From the NCBI RefSeq assembly GCF_003729955.1, contig NZ_RJTX01000002.1, positions 434,001 through 498,000 on the forward strand: DNA of 64,000 nt. The letters are read 5' to 3'. The stretch comes from Chryseobacterium daecheongense (lineage in GTDB: Bacteria; Bacteroidota; Bacteroidia; Flavobacteriales; Weeksellaceae). The first letter of the stretch is position 1. Each line of letters opens with the position of its first letter. Both the position numbers and the translations under genes were made by a program. This document shows, one piece after another, positions 1 to 8,727 of the stretch. The notes beneath the pieces were generated by a model. That model had not been told where the DNA came from, did no database searches, and saw only the letters and a program-made list of their open reading frames with translations.

Positions 1-338
1 GATTTAATTTCTTTTTTATTCATATGCTCTAATATTTTATGGTATTGTTCTTTATAAAACTGAATAACGTAAAATTAAAAATTAATGATTGTTCTTGTAA
101 CGGATTATTTGGTAATGATACCATTAATTTCGGAATTGTTTTTAATGTCCAGTAAATGAATGTGTTGTGTTGGGTTTTGTGATTGACTTTTTATAAAAAG
201 TTATAGTCTTTTTTATAAAATATCAGGTAACGGCCTTTTTTTATAGTCCGGCTTGAACAACATTTGCAATAGAATTTCTTGCAGGAATATTCCAACAGAT
301 TATATAAATCATTCAACCAGATCCTAAATATTACAATT
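1..338. other. AT-rich left-edge intergenic region
   Basis: No convincing gene is contained here. An ATG on the minus strand at position 23 followed by six lysine-rich codons (MNKKEIK) could be the beginning of a leftward gene that leaves the window, but seven codons cannot be judged. The rest is AT-rich leader DNA before the T9SS cargo gene. Confidence 0.4.
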
Positions 339-1364
339 ATGAAAACTAAATATTTACTCATTATCATTGCCTTTTTTTTCAAAGTTAAGGCACAGCCCAC
401 GATCACAAGTGCAGATATTATTAATGGGACTTTTCAATTTACAGAAATCAGTTTTAATCAGGGAGTTTATACTCCGGGTAATGGAGGTGCTAATGTAACC
501 TGGGACTTTTCTAATGTTCAGGGAACTGTAGGAGGAGTAAAACTTCTTTACGGAAACTGTTCTTCGTCTGTTCCTGAATGTGCATCATTTCCGACGGCAA
601 ACAGATATGTGGTAAGTTTAGACAATAGCGGAAACCAAAGTGATGACAAGAATTTATTTAGAGTGACCAGTACTCAGTTTGAAGCCATAGGGGCAAGGAA
701 TATTGCCAATAACTTTACCCTTACTTATACGGATACTCCTATTGAACTAAAATTTCCCACCACTTATTTACAGTCTTTTACGGATACCTCTTCCTATACG
801 GTAAATGGAGTAACTACCAATACCAATGATGTAATTACCGTAGACGGATATGGTACTGTGAAAACTCCGGCAGGGACATATACTAATGTTCTGAGAGTAA
901 AAAAAGCAAGTACCGTCAATATAAGCATGGGAGGTTCTACTGTATCAACCACTCAAATTACTACCTATACCTGGTATAAAAATAACAGGGAACAGATTGC
1001 AGGATTTTCGGTTTCTAATATGACATTTCCTATGCCACAGGCACTGCCTTCAACATTTCAGTATACTACCAATGCAACGAATTTAGCGGTTAAGGAAACT
1101 TTTGTAGAAAAACCGGCGGTTTTATATCCCAATCCTACAAAAGACGGAAAAGTATGGATCGATATTAAAAACAACAGCATGAAATCCATTTCAGTATATG
1201 ATATCTCCGGTAAAAATATACTGACTCTGCCAGCAAGTCAAACAAAACAGACAGAAGGGAAGTATATGGTTGATCTTCAAAGCTATCCGGATGGAAGTTA
1301 TATCATAAAAGTGGAAACAGATCAGAATACGGTTTCCAAAACCATACAGCTGATGCAAAAATAA
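339..1364 (+). CDS. Secreted protein with T9SS type A C-terminal sorting domain
   Basis: A 341-residue exported protein. The start at 339 is chosen because it puts a signal peptide first (MKTKYLLIIIAFFFKVKA, then Gln-Pro); an in-frame ATG 60 bases upstream would bury it. The middle (about residues 20-255) is a Ser/Thr/Asn-rich, probably beta-sheet region that I do not recognise. The last 80 residues have the T9SS type A pattern: VLYPNPTKDG, then VYDISGK, then PDGSYIIKV and a basic end. Such tails direct proteins through the outer membrane by type IX secretion in Bacteroidota, followed by tail removal and surface attachment or release. The next gene starts 21 bases after the stop on the same strand, so the two are probably co-transcribed. 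The molecular function of the passenger is unknown. Confidence 0.85.
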   Translation: MKTKYLLIIIAFFFKVKAQPTITSADIINGTFQFTEISFNQGVYTPGNGGANVTWDFSNVQGTVGGVKLLYGNCSSSVPECASFPTANRYVVSLDNSGNQSDDKNLFRVTSTQFEAIGARNIANNFTLTYTDTPIELKFPTTYLQSFTDTSSYTVNGVTTNTNDVITVDGYGTVKTPAGTYTNVLRVKKASTVNISMGGSTVSTTQITTYTWYKNNREQIAGFSVSNMTFPMPQALPSTFQYTTNATNLAVKETFVEKPAVLYPNPTKDGKVWIDIKNNSMKSISVYDISGKNILTLPASQTKQTEGKYMVDLQSYPDGSYIIKVETDQNTVSKTIQLMQK

Positions 1365-1385
1365 AATTTTAATTAAATAAGAATT

Positions 1386-1889
1386 ATGAAACGAATCAAT
1401 TTACGCCAGACACTTAAACAGGTATTTGTTTTTCTATTAACAGCATTATTTTTAGGTATTGCCTCTTCATGCAGTAATGACGATGACGATAATGGGAATG
1501 GAGAGGGAAATGGTGGCGGAACTAGCGGAGCCAATTATAAAATAACCGTTACATTGAATGGAGTAAATTCTACGGACGATTATGTTTCGGTGGTCGCTTC
1601 AGGCAGCAATCATCAAAACAGCAGTTCTATCTGGAAAATCAATGGAACCACACAAAACGGACAGACAGCAGTAGGATTGGATAAGAATAATTTTTCAGGT
1701 TCCACTAAAACCTATATTATTGAGACCAATTCTCCTATCGCAGCTTTATCTGCCTCCATTCAGGTTGTTAATTTTAATTCCACGATTACCGGGTCTTATA
1801 AAATTGAAAAAAATAATGATACAGTAGTTAATGAAACGATCAATCTAACCACCAATGGTGCTGATTTTACCAAACACTATACATTCTAA
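1386..1889 (+). CDS. Putative surface lipoprotein with acidic N-terminal linker
   Basis: 167 residues. A type II signal peptide ends in a lipobox (GIASSC). The acylated cysteine is followed by SNDDDD and a Gly/Asn-rich spacer. Acidic residues directly after the cysteine resemble the lipoprotein export signal described in Flavobacteriia, which would place the protein on the outer face of the outer membrane; that placement is inferred. The remaining 130 or so residues look like a small beta-rich domain, with no family I recognise. It follows the T9SS cargo gene by 21 bases and ends before a strong bidirectional terminator shared with tyrS. Confidence 0.7.
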   Translation: MKRINLRQTLKQVFVFLLTALFLGIASSCSNDDDDNGNGEGNGGGTSGANYKITVTLNGVNSTDDYVSVVASGSNHQNSSSIWKINGTTQNGQTAVGLDKNNFSGSTKTYIIETNSPIAALSASIQVVNFNSTITGSYKIEKNNDTVVNETINLTTNGADFTKHYTF

Positions 1890-1991
1890 ATGATAACTTT
1901 TTAAGAAGCAGTGATGTTTCGCATAACTTTTGTACTTGAATTATTTTAAGAGATGAAGTAGTTTTTTCATGCTGATAATTTTGTATTAAAA

Positions 1992-2024
1992 AGAGACACT
2001 TTGATTCCAAAGTGTCTCTCTCAT
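1992..2024. terminator. Bidirectional hairpin terminator
   Basis: A perfect 12-bp stem (AGAGACACTTTG / CAAAGTGTCTCT) with the loop ATTC lies between the convergent lipoprotein gene and tyrS. An A-run on the left provides the U-tract for the minus-strand gene; on the right the run is weaker (CTCTCATT). Confidence 0.75.
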
Positions 2025-2050
2025 TATAATGATATTGTTTGAAGCTTGTT

Positions 2051-3346
2051 TTACTGAACTTTAATGACAAAGTAGTTTTTCTTACCTTTCTGAAGCAATA
2101 AAAACTTACCGTTCAGTAGATCGCTTTCATTGGCGATGAAAGTATCGTTCACTTTTTGTTTGTTTATAGAAATCGCATTTCCTTTTATTTCTCTCTGAGC
2201 TTCACTTTTGGATTTTAGAAATCCAGATTTTTCAGAAAGAAGATCAATGATATTAATTCCTAAAACATCAGCTTTGGCAATTTCTTTTTGGGGAACTCCA
2301 TCAAACACTTCCAAAAAAGTTTCTTCATCAAGGCTTACAAGATCTTCTGCAGTAGAACGGCCAAAAAGAATCTCGGAAGCTTTTAAAGCTTTTTCATATT
2401 CTTCCTTTCCATGAACCCAAACGGTAACTTCCTCCGCAAGTTTCCTTTGAAGCTTTCTTTCGTGTGGAGCGGTTTTATGTTCTTCAATTAAACTTTCAAT
2501 TTCTTCTTTACCTAAGAAAGTATAAAATTTAATGAACCTTTCTGCGTCATCATCTCTTGAATTGAACCAAAATTGATAGAATTTATAAGGAGACGTTTTC
2601 TTTTTGTCCAGCCAGTAATTTTCACCACTTTCAGATTTTCCAAACTTCGTTCCATCCGCTTTGGTGATCAAAGGAACAGTTAAAGCAAAGGCTTCACCCT
2701 GTGCTTTTCTTCTGATCAATTCCGTACCTGTAGTAATATTTCCCCACTGGTCCGAACCTCCCATTTGTAGTTTTACATTATTATTCTGGTATAAATGAAG
2801 AAAATCATACCCCTGAATAAGCTGGTATGTAAATTCCGTAAAGCTCATTCCTTCTGCGCCTCCTTCTCCGGTAAGTCTTTTCTTTACAGAATCTTTGGAC
2901 ATCATATAGTTTACCGTGATGTTCTTTCCAACATTCTTAGCAAAATCCAGGAATGAAAAATTCTTCATCCAGTCATAGTTGTTCACCAATTCTGCTTTAT
3001 TCGGTTCGTTACCTTCAAAATGTAAAAATCTTGAAAGCTGGTTTTTAAGACAGTCTACATAATGAAGTAAAGTGGCTTCATCCAAAAGATTTCTTTCTGC
3101 AGATTTCCCGGAAGGATCTCCGATCATACCCGTTGCACCACCTACTAAAGCGATAGGTTTGTGGCCATGCTGCTGAAAGTGTGCTAAAATTTTTATCTGA
3201 ATAAGACTTCCGATATGCAAAGAATCCGCTGTTGGATCAAAACCAATATACGCAGTAGTCACCTCTTTATTCAGTTGCTCATCGGTTCCGGGCATCATAT
3301 CGGCAAAAAGACCACGCCATTTTAGTTCTTCAATAAAGGAATTCAT
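2051..3346 (-). CDS. tyrS: Tyrosine--tRNA ligase
   Basis: Class I aminoacyl-tRNA synthetase that charges tRNA-Tyr in the cytoplasm. The 431-residue length is normal for bacterial TyrS. Visible motifs: [15 protein letters not shown], containing the HIGH-type signature at about residues 44-47; [13 protein letters not shown] of the ATP site; [11 protein letters not shown] of the tyrosine site; and TKFGKSESG, the KFGKS version of the KMSKS loop. The C-terminal 85 or so residues ([19 protein letters not shown]) form the S4-like RNA-binding domain. It is monocistronic and convergent with the lipoprotein gene. No leader resembling a T-box is visible upstream, as expected outside Firmicutes. Confidence 0.97.
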   Translation of the reverse strand: MNSFIEELKWRGLFADMMPGTDEQLNKEVTTAYIGFDPTADSLHIGSLIQIKILAHFQQHGHKPIALVGGATGMIGDPSGKSAERNLLDEATLLHYVDCLKNQLSRFLHFEGNEPNKAELVNNYDWMKNFSFLDFAKNVGKNITVNYMMSKDSVKKRLTGEGGAEGMSFTEFTYQLIQGYDFLHLYQNNNVKLQMGGSDQWGNITTGTELIRRKAQGEAFALTVPLITKADGTKFGKSESGENYWLDKKKTSPYKFYQFWFNSRDDDAERFIKFYTFLGKEEIESLIEEHKTAPHERKLQRKLAEEVTVWVHGKEEYEKALKASEILFGRSTAEDLVSLDEETFLEVFDGVPQKEIAKADVLGINIIDLLSEKSGFLKSKSEAQREIKGNAISINKQKVNDTFIANESDLLNGKFLLLQKGKKNYFVIKVQ

Positions 3347-3420
3347 TTATATTTTCTTTAAAATTTAACGGTGCAAAGATAATAAATTCAATGGTAATAA
3401 GGTGAAACCGGAATAGTTAA

Positions 3421-3540
3421 AAGGTAAAATTGCAAAATCGTGAAATCGCTTAGAGCCGGATTGCTTCAAGGTAAGCGTACTTTTGGTCATTCAGAATGAA
3501 GAATCTCATTGCGGAATGACTTTTGCGATTTCACTCAAAT
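3421..3540. repeat. Palindromic intergenic repeat (copy 1)
   Basis: Inverted arms GTGAAATCGC (3440-3449) and GCGATTTCAC (3525-3534) enclose an inner inverted pair GTCATTC (3486-3492) / GAATGAC (3514-3520). Related wording (AGTGAA..GCAAAATCG; GCAATTTCACTC) recurs at 17024-17125, so this looks like a dispersed non-coding repeat of the genome. The right arm overlaps the promoter of the following sigma factor gene. Confidence 0.5.
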
Positions 3541-3552
3541 ACGTTATATTTG
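3521..3552 (+). promoter_or_regulatory. Bacteroidota-type promoter of ECF sigma gene
   Basis: TTTTG (3521-3525), 19 bases, then TATATTTG (3545-3552) matches the Bacteroidota vegetative consensus TTTG-N19-21-TAnnTTTG. The ATG chosen for the sigma factor is only 6 bases downstream, so the transcript would have almost no 5' leader. Confidence 0.65.
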
Positions 3553-3558
3553 TTAGTA

Positions 3559-4119
3559 ATGAACGACGAACAACTATTCCTGCTTATTCAGAAAGCAAAG
3601 GACAAAGACCAGAAAGCCCAGACGAAACTCATTAATGTTTTTTGGGTGGATGTTTTTTCTTTTGTCATGAAAAAGGTGAGGGACGAGAATGATGCTGATG
3701 AAATTACCGTTAACGTTTTCTCCAAAGTATTATCGAAACTGGATATGTATGATCCACATTTTCAGTTTAAAACATGGATTCTGACCATTGCTCAAAATAC
3801 AGTGATTGATTTCTGGAGAAAACGAAGCAGGGAAAACCAGGATGCTACGGAGAATCTTGAAGAGGTAAAAAACCAATATGCAAAGTCCCCTGAAGAACTG
3901 ATGATCTCTGAAGAAGAGCAGAAAAAGATCATTAAAACTATAGAATCTTTAGATGCCAATTACCAGGATATTATCAGACTAAGGTTTTTTGAAGAAAAAA
4001 GCATTAAGGAAATTGCTGATGAATTAGGGATTTCCGTTGCCAATACCAAAGTAAGGGTAATGCGTGCTAAAAAAGTCTTAGCGGAACTTTTGAAAAATAA
4101 TGAGTTCGAAGAAGATTAA
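3559..4119 (+). CDS. RNA polymerase sigma-70 family (ECF) sigma factor
   Basis: 186 residues starting MNDEQLFLLIQKAKDKDQ. The start at 3559 is preferred over an in-frame ATG 36 bases upstream because it matches the usual ECF length and lies just behind a good promoter. Region 2 covers about residues 8-80 (DADEITVNVFSKVLSKLDMY; FKTWILTIAQNTVIDFWRK). Region 4 covers about 125-175, with the helix-turn-helix IKEIADELGISVANTKVRVMR. No anti-sigma gene is adjacent, since the next gene is convergent and unrelated. The regulon cannot be inferred from context. The second ECF factor of this window (54.3-54.8 kb) is only distantly similar. Confidence 0.9.
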   Translation: MNDEQLFLLIQKAKDKDQKAQTKLINVFWVDVFSFVMKKVRDENDADEITVNVFSKVLSKLDMYDPHFQFKTWILTIAQNTVIDFWRKRSRENQDATENLEEVKNQYAKSPEELMISEEEQKKIIKTIESLDANYQDIIRLRFFEEKSIKEIADELGISVANTKVRVMRAKKVLAELLKNNEFEED

Positions 4120-4145
4120 TATAAATTAAATCTTTAATGGTTTAA

Positions 4146-4784
4146 CTATATATAAATTTCCGCCTTTGTTTTTGGTAAAACAATTTTTCTCTGATCTTCC
4201 AGGTTCCTGTTTTGCAGATTAATCTTCATTCCTTTTTTAATATAAGTTTCCTGCTGGGATTTTCCGTTTTCAGGAATATCGGTGCTCTCAACTTCTTTAG
4301 TGTATTTCAGTTGCCCGGTAGAAAGATTAAAATCTACATCTACCCAATAATCTCCGGGTCTTCCGTAAGAGGAAGAATGCCCGATCAGTTCAAAACGTCC
4401 GTTCTGAAATCTGTATTTATCTGTATATCCCCATTTCCAGCTGCTTCCACCGGATTGGGAAATCATGAGAATGCCCTTTTCAATTGTAGTGTCACCATAA
4501 GGATCTCCCATCATTCCGCCGCCTTTACTTTCCAAAATTGCTTTTCGGGATTTTTCTAAAATAGTCCATTTTCCATTTACCTTTTTCAGAATCTGGATTT
4601 CCCGGATATTTCCCATATCGGTAGTATCTTTTGTATTGTATATGATAACTTTTTCAGGAGTTTTATCGCCGTCTAGATCTCCGTCTACGGTTTCAATAAT
4701 CTCCGAACCTGTAGGCTGAAACTCTTTTTGAGCGAAGCAAAATATCCCGGATAATACGGTTAAAAGGAAAAATATTTTCTTCAT
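4146..4784 (-). CDS. Secreted protein of unknown function (FG-GAP/VCBS-like motif)
   Basis: 212 residues with a Sec signal peptide (MKKIFFLLTVLSGIFCFAQ), which is why the start at 4784 is chosen over one 36 bases further upstream. After the signal comes IIETVDGDLDGDKTPEKVII, a DxDxDG-type calcium-loop sequence as seen in FG-GAP/VCBS proteins and in small exported proteins that describe a value with its sign. The rest is beta-rich with aromatic residues and no catalytic motif I can name. Probably periplasmic or outer-membrane associated. It is convergent with the sigma factor gene and divergent from lipA. Confidence 0.6.
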   Translation of the reverse strand: MKKIFFLLTVLSGIFCFAQKEFQPTGSEIIETVDGDLDGDKTPEKVIIYNTKDTTDMGNIREIQILKKVNGKWTILEKSRKAILESKGGGMMGDPYGDTTIEKGILMISQSGGSSWKWGYTDKYRFQNGRFELIGHSSSYGRPGDYWVDVDFNLSTGQLKYTKEVESTDIPENGKSQQETYIKKGMKINLQNRNLEDQRKIVLPKTKAEIYI

Positions 4785-4901
4785 TGGTTGTAAATTTGGT
4801 AGCATCAAATATACAACCATATTTCAATTATCTGTTCCATCAATTTTTCTGTTAGATGGTTTCCATTAAAAAATCCTTAACTTTGACATTCAATTTTAGA
4901 A

Positions 4902-5765
4902 ATGGAAAATTCAGTAGATACTACCGTTCAAAAACCAAAGTGGATTCGTGTAAAACTTCCTACAGGAAAGAACTACAGAGAATTGAGGACTTTGGTAGAT
5001 AAATATAAATTAAATACGATTTGCCAAAGCGGAAGCTGCCCGAATATGGGTGAATGTTGGGGAGAAGGTACAGCTACCTTCATGATTTTGGGGAATATTT
5101 GTACCAGAAGCTGCGGATTTTGTGGGGTGAAGACCGGAAAACCATTGGATGTCAATTGGGATGAACCGGAAAAAGTTGCCCGCTCGATCAAATTAATGAA
5201 AATCAAACATGCAGTTCTTACCTCTGTAGACCGTGATGATCTGAAAGATATGGGGTCTATTCTTTGGGCAGAAACCGTAAATGCAGTGAGAAGAATTTCC
5301 CCGGGAACCACTATGGAAACCTTAATTCCGGATTTCCAGGGAATCACCAAACATTTGGACAGATTGGTAGATGTTGCTCCGGAAGTAATCTCCCACAATA
5401 TGGAAACGGTGAAACGTTTAACCAGAGAAGTAAGAATCCAGGCTAAATACGAAAGAAGCCTTGAAGTGTTAAGATATTTGAAAGAAGCAGGACAAAGAAG
5501 AACAAAAACAGGAGTAATGCTTGGATTGGGTGAGACAAAAGATGAGGTGTTTCAAACCATCGAAGACATCAGAAATGCCAATGTGGATGTAATTACTTTA
5601 GGACAATATCTTCAACCGACGAAGAAGCACTTACCGGTTAAAAAATTCATTACGCCGGAAGAGTTTGATGAATTCGGGGATTTTGCAAGAAGCTTAGGTT
5701 TCAGACATGTTGAAAGCTCTCCTCTTGTAAGAAGCTCTTACCACGCAGAAAAGCATATTCATTAA
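4902..5765 (+). CDS. lipA: Lipoyl synthase
   Basis: Radical-SAM enzyme that inserts two sulfurs into protein-bound octanoyl groups to make lipoyl cofactor for 2-oxoacid dehydrogenases and the glycine cleavage system. At 287 residues it has normal length. The auxiliary 4Fe-4S cluster motif C-X4-C-X5-C is present as [12 protein letters not shown]. The radical-SAM motif C-X3-C-X2-C is present as CTRSCGFC. The conserved C-terminal RSSYHAEKH supplies the serine ligand. A TAACTTTG -7-like element lies at 4878-4885. The gene is monocistronic and ends in a strong hairpin. Confidence 0.97.
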   Translation: MENSVDTTVQKPKWIRVKLPTGKNYRELRTLVDKYKLNTICQSGSCPNMGECWGEGTATFMILGNICTRSCGFCGVKTGKPLDVNWDEPEKVARSIKLMKIKHAVLTSVDRDDLKDMGSILWAETVNAVRRISPGTTMETLIPDFQGITKHLDRLVDVAPEVISHNMETVKRLTREVRIQAKYERSLEVLRYLKEAGQRRTKTGVMLGLGETKDEVFQTIEDIRNANVDVITLGQYLQPTKKHLPVKKFITPEEFDEFGDFARSLGFRHVESSPLVRSSYHAEKHIH

Positions 5766-5770
5766 AATAC

Positions 5771-5799
5771 AATCGCTCCCAACCGGAGCGATTTTTTTA
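5771..5799 (+). terminator. Rho-independent terminator of lipA
   Basis: A 9-bp perfect stem AATCGCTCC / GGAGCGATT with loop CAACC is followed by seven T, starting five bases after the lipA stop codon. Confidence 0.85.
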
Positions 5800-5820
5800 T
5801 TTAATAACCGAATCAGCTTC

Positions 5821-5874
5821 AACCTCAACCTCAACCTCAACCTCAACCTCAATCTCAACCTCAATCTCAATCTT
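5821..5874. repeat. Hexanucleotide tandem repeat (AACCTC)n
   Basis: Five perfect AACCTC units (5821-5850) are followed by AATCTC, AACCTC, AATCTC and AATCTT. The array ends inside the stop codon of the convergent AraC-type gene (stop at 5873-5875). On the minus strand it is the immediate 3' untranslated region of that gene. Confidence 0.9.
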
Positions 5875-6733
5875 ATCCTATAATATCTATCTTATCTAAA
5901 TGCCTTTTCCTGAACTCCGAAGGTGTTTCTCCCACATACTTTTTGAATAATTTATTGAAATAAGAAAGGCTCTCAAAGCCCACCATGAAACAGACTTCCG
6001 TAATGGAAGATTCTTTCAGTAAAAATATTCTGGCCTGGTTGATCCTGTAGTTATTCACGAAATCCGTAAATGTCATATTGGTTTGCTTCTTAAAATAACG
6101 GCAAAAAGCAGGTGTACTCAGGCTTACGATCTTTGCAATTTCATTCACATTAGGTCTTCTGTCATAATTTCCATGAATATAATCATAGATGGTACCCATT
6201 CTGATCTTGTCATTCAGAAACCATTTAATCCGGGTATCTTCACTGTTCAGTTCCTTGACTTCTTTGGATTCTGCCAGGATTTGTAATATTTCAAGCAATC
6301 CCAATAATGCATCAAGCGAATTCTTTTTTCTGAGGAAATGAAGCTTTTCTACCACCAGCTTTTTGGTTTCTCCATAAAATGACAATCCCAGATAAGAACG
6401 TTCCAGAAGAAGTCTTATTTTTTCAAATTCAGGAACGGGAACAATCATATTCTGAAGAAAATCTTCCCTCATCTGCAAGACCATTTGCCAACAACCAGTC
6501 TGGATTCCGTAATCGAAATTAAGATGCGGGACATTGGAGCCGATCAAAAGAAGATCACTTTCCGTAAATCCGGAAATATCTTTTCCCACGTGACGGATTC
6601 CACTTACGGCTTCTACATAAACCAACTCAATTTCGGGATGATGATGCCAGAAAAAGCAATTCTTTAATGAAGGAGAAAAAAGCTTGAAAGACTTGCCGTT
6701 TTCAAACTCAATAATTTCTTTCTGGATTTTCAT
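5873..6733 (-). CDS. AraC family transcriptional regulator
   Basis: 286 residues. The N-terminal half looks like a cupin-type sensor (KNCFFWHHHPEIELVYVE). The C-terminal 100 residues carry two helix-turn-helix units typical of AraC/XylS: PNVNEIAKIVSLSTPAFCRY, and SSITEVCFMVGFESLSYFNK followed by YVGETPSEFRKRHL. It is transcribed away from an MFS exporter gene with 208 bases between the starts, an arrangement that usually means it regulates the exporter and itself. The effector is unknown. The 3' end runs straight into the hexanucleotide array. Confidence 0.9.
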   Translation of the reverse strand: MKIQKEIIEFENGKSFKLFSPSLKNCFFWHHHPEIELVYVEAVSGIRHVGKDISGFTESDLLLIGSNVPHLNFDYGIQTGCWQMVLQMREDFLQNMIVPVPEFEKIRLLLERSYLGLSFYGETKKLVVEKLHFLRKKNSLDALLGLLEILQILAESKEVKELNSEDTRIKWFLNDKIRMGTIYDYIHGNYDRRPNVNEIAKIVSLSTPAFCRYFKKQTNMTFTDFVNNYRINQARIFLLKESSITEVCFMVGFESLSYFNKLFKKYVGETPSEFRKRHLDKIDIIG

Positions 6734-6941
6734 TTGGTTCTATTTTAATGATTTGGTAGGTTAAAATTAATAATTAAGGTTAATACAGAACAAATTTATA
6801 TCATTCAAAGAGAAGTAAAAACCAATATTTCTCTCGATTTTTGCACTTTCAAACTATACAATTGATTAGAAGGTTGATTTTTTTCTAAAAAATGTTCAAA
6901 ATCATACCCGATCAATTGCTGAACTTTAAAATATAACAGGA

Positions 6942-8132
6942 ATGATTGATAAACGGATAATACCACTGGCCATTGGTGGTTTGGGGATTGGAACTACAGA
7001 ATTTACAATCATGGGATTGCTTCCCGATATGGCCAAAACATTACAGATTACCATTCCGGAAGCCGGGCATTTAATTTCTGCCTATGCTTTAGGGGTAGTA
7101 ATCGGGGCACCCATATTAATTGGCTACTCAGTGAAGTTTCCGCCAAAGAAAGTGTTGATTGCACTAATGATTCTTTTTACATTGTTCAATGCATTATCAG
7201 TGGTAGCACCTGATTATACGACGATGATGATCATTAGGTTTATGGCCGGATTACCTCATGGGGCATTTTTCGGAGTAGGAACGGTAGTTGCTTCAAGATT
7301 GGCCGGAAAAGGAAAAGAAGCGTTTTACATCTCTTTAATGTTTACCGGACTCACAATAGCTAACCTTGCGATGGTTCCATTGGTTACTTATATCGGACAT
7401 ACTTTTCACTGGCGGTGGTATTTTGCTATTGTAGCAGTGATCGGCTTATTGACTTTATTATCTCTGAAACTCTGGCTTCCCGTGATGGAAAGAAAAGAAG
7501 ACAGTCATTTCCTGGAAGAGCTGAAATTCCTTAAGCGCAAACAATCATGGCTGGTTTTATTGATTACTGCGATAGGATTTGGAGGGCTTTTTACATGGTT
7601 CAGCTATATTACACCTTTAATGACGATAGTTGCAGGGATTAAAAGCAGTCAAATAGCCTATGTTATGATCCTCGCTGGAGGAGGAATGGTGGTGGGAAAT
7701 TTAGCCGGAGGATTTTTATCCGACAGATTAAACCCTGAAAAAACCTGTTGTTTATTACTTTTTTTAATGATGTCTTCATTAGCAGGTGTTTATTTCCTTT
7801 CGGAATATCAAAATATAGCTTTGGCGCTCACTTTCGTTTGCGGTGCATTATCTATGTCTGTTTCGGCACCTATTAACATTATGATGATGAAAGCTGCTCC
7901 CAAAAGTGAAATGATGGCAGCCGCCTTCATGCAGGCTGCTTTTAATATTGCCAATGCAATGGGGGCATTTTTAGGAGGAATTCCTTTGGAATATGGATTA
8001 TCATTCAATTATCCTGCATTGGTAGGAGTGGGGATGACTTTTATAGGGTTGATGATCAGCATCAGATATATGTATTTATACAGATCAGCAAACAACGAGG
8101 AAGAAGAAATAATGGCGGAATACGTTTCTTAG
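6942..8132 (+). CDS. MFS transporter, DHA1/AraJ-like efflux family
   Basis: 396 residues and about 12 hydrophobic segments, inner membrane. The N-terminus GGLGIGTTEFTIMGLLPDMA is typical of the DHA1 (AraJ/YdhP/Bcr-like) group, and the loop after helix 2 has KFPPKKVLI. Helices 4-5 contain RFMAGLPHGAFFGVG. A cytoplasmic loop with charged residues sits mid-protein (about 185-205), separating two six-helix halves. Likely an exporter of a sugar or drug, with substrate not predictable. The divergent AraC-type gene is the probable regulator. A hairpin terminator shared with the convergent downstream gene follows. Confidence 0.88.
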   Translation: MIDKRIIPLAIGGLGIGTTEFTIMGLLPDMAKTLQITIPEAGHLISAYALGVVIGAPILIGYSVKFPPKKVLIALMILFTLFNALSVVAPDYTTMMIIRFMAGLPHGAFFGVGTVVASRLAGKGKEAFYISLMFTGLTIANLAMVPLVTYIGHTFHWRWYFAIVAVIGLLTLLSLKLWLPVMERKEDSHFLEELKFLKRKQSWLVLLITAIGFGGLFTWFSYITPLMTIVAGIKSSQIAYVMILAGGGMVVGNLAGGFLSDRLNPEKTCCLLLFLMMSSLAGVYFLSEYQNIALALTFVCGALSMSVSAPINIMMMKAAPKSEMMAAAFMQAAFNIANAMGAFLGGIPLEYGLSFNYPALVGVGMTFIGLMISIRYMYLYRSANNEEEEIMAEYVS

Positions 8133-8173
8133 ATCCATAATAGATATGGTTTTCATTGAAATATTTATACGTC

Positions 8174-8215
8174 AAAAAAAGCTGTCTTCCATGATCTCAC
8201 AGAAGACAGCTTTTT
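8174..8215. terminator. Bidirectional hairpin terminator
   Basis: A-run, GCTGTCTTC, 12-base loop, GAAGACAGC, T-run. It lies between the convergent MFS and SpoIIAA-like genes and can serve both. Confidence 0.85.
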
Positions 8216-8232
8216 CTCTTTTATTTAATTGT

Positions 8233-8613
8233 TTATGCCTCTACCTCATCGCCGTTTTTACACCAGTAAAGGGCGTTGTATAGGTTTTCTTTCGGAAAAG
8301 ATTTAAATTCTCCGGGCATTAAAACACTGAAAATATCAGTGAAGTTCTGCACTCCTTCCTTGTCAGTGACAATGGCGGTGCGGTTCCACTTTGTTAGATT
8401 CTTCAACCCTAAAAGTGCGTCCTGCAACCATGCTCCCATGGTAAACTTATTCAGGTCTGTATCCAGATAAAGCAGATAATTGAGTTCTTTGAACTCATCT
8501 ACTTTAGCTTTTACACGGGGAATAACAACACTTTCAAAATCCTCTTTGGTTACTTCACCGGTTGCGTTGAAAGCCGCAACATTCTCCGGTGCTTCAGGAA
8601 TAATCGTAATCAT
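8233..8613 (-). CDS. SpoIIAA-like (DUF3478/STAS-SEC14 fold) protein
   Basis: 126 residues, cytoplasmic. The sequence pattern (EDFESVVIPRVKAKVDEF, NYLLYLDTDLNKFTMGAWLQD, then WNRTAIVTDK and a C-terminal FKSFPKENLYNALYWC) fits the small SpoIIAA-like family with a STAS/CRAL-TRIO-like fold. The biochemical role of the family is not established. It stands alone, convergent with the MFS exporter and divergent from the oxidoreductase. Confidence 0.7.
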   Translation of the reverse strand: MITIIPEAPENVAAFNATGEVTKEDFESVVIPRVKAKVDEFKELNYLLYLDTDLNKFTMGAWLQDALLGLKNLTKWNRTAIVTDKEGVQNFTDIFSVLMPGEFKSFPKENLYNALYWCKNGDEVEA

Positions 8614-8727
8614 ACTCTAATATTTAATGTGGTTGATTTTGATGAAACAGCAATAATTAAACCAATGTTTGGTGAAAAATTGTTAAAAAAGGTATAAATA
8701 TTGATTATTCTGGTGTAAAATATCAAT

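Noticed and set aside
191..406. Minus-strand open frame at the left end
   Set aside because: It overlaps the signal-peptide region of the T9SS cargo gene antisense, has Lys/Tyr-rich composition and no recognisable domain.
3559..4784. The secreted protein next to the first ECF sigma factor as its anti-sigma factor
   Set aside because: It is convergent, fully exported and lacks a cytoplasmic sigma-binding domain or transmembrane anchor.
5821..5874. Hexamer array considered as a CRISPR or origin iteron
   Set aside because: Units are contiguous without spacers, no cas genes are near, and there is no replication gene or DnaA-box context.
6850..6941. CAATTGAT words between AraC and MFS genes as an AraC operator
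   Set aside because: The 8-base words are AT-rich and unevenly placed; AraC sites are usually longer direct repeats, so the evidence is too weak.
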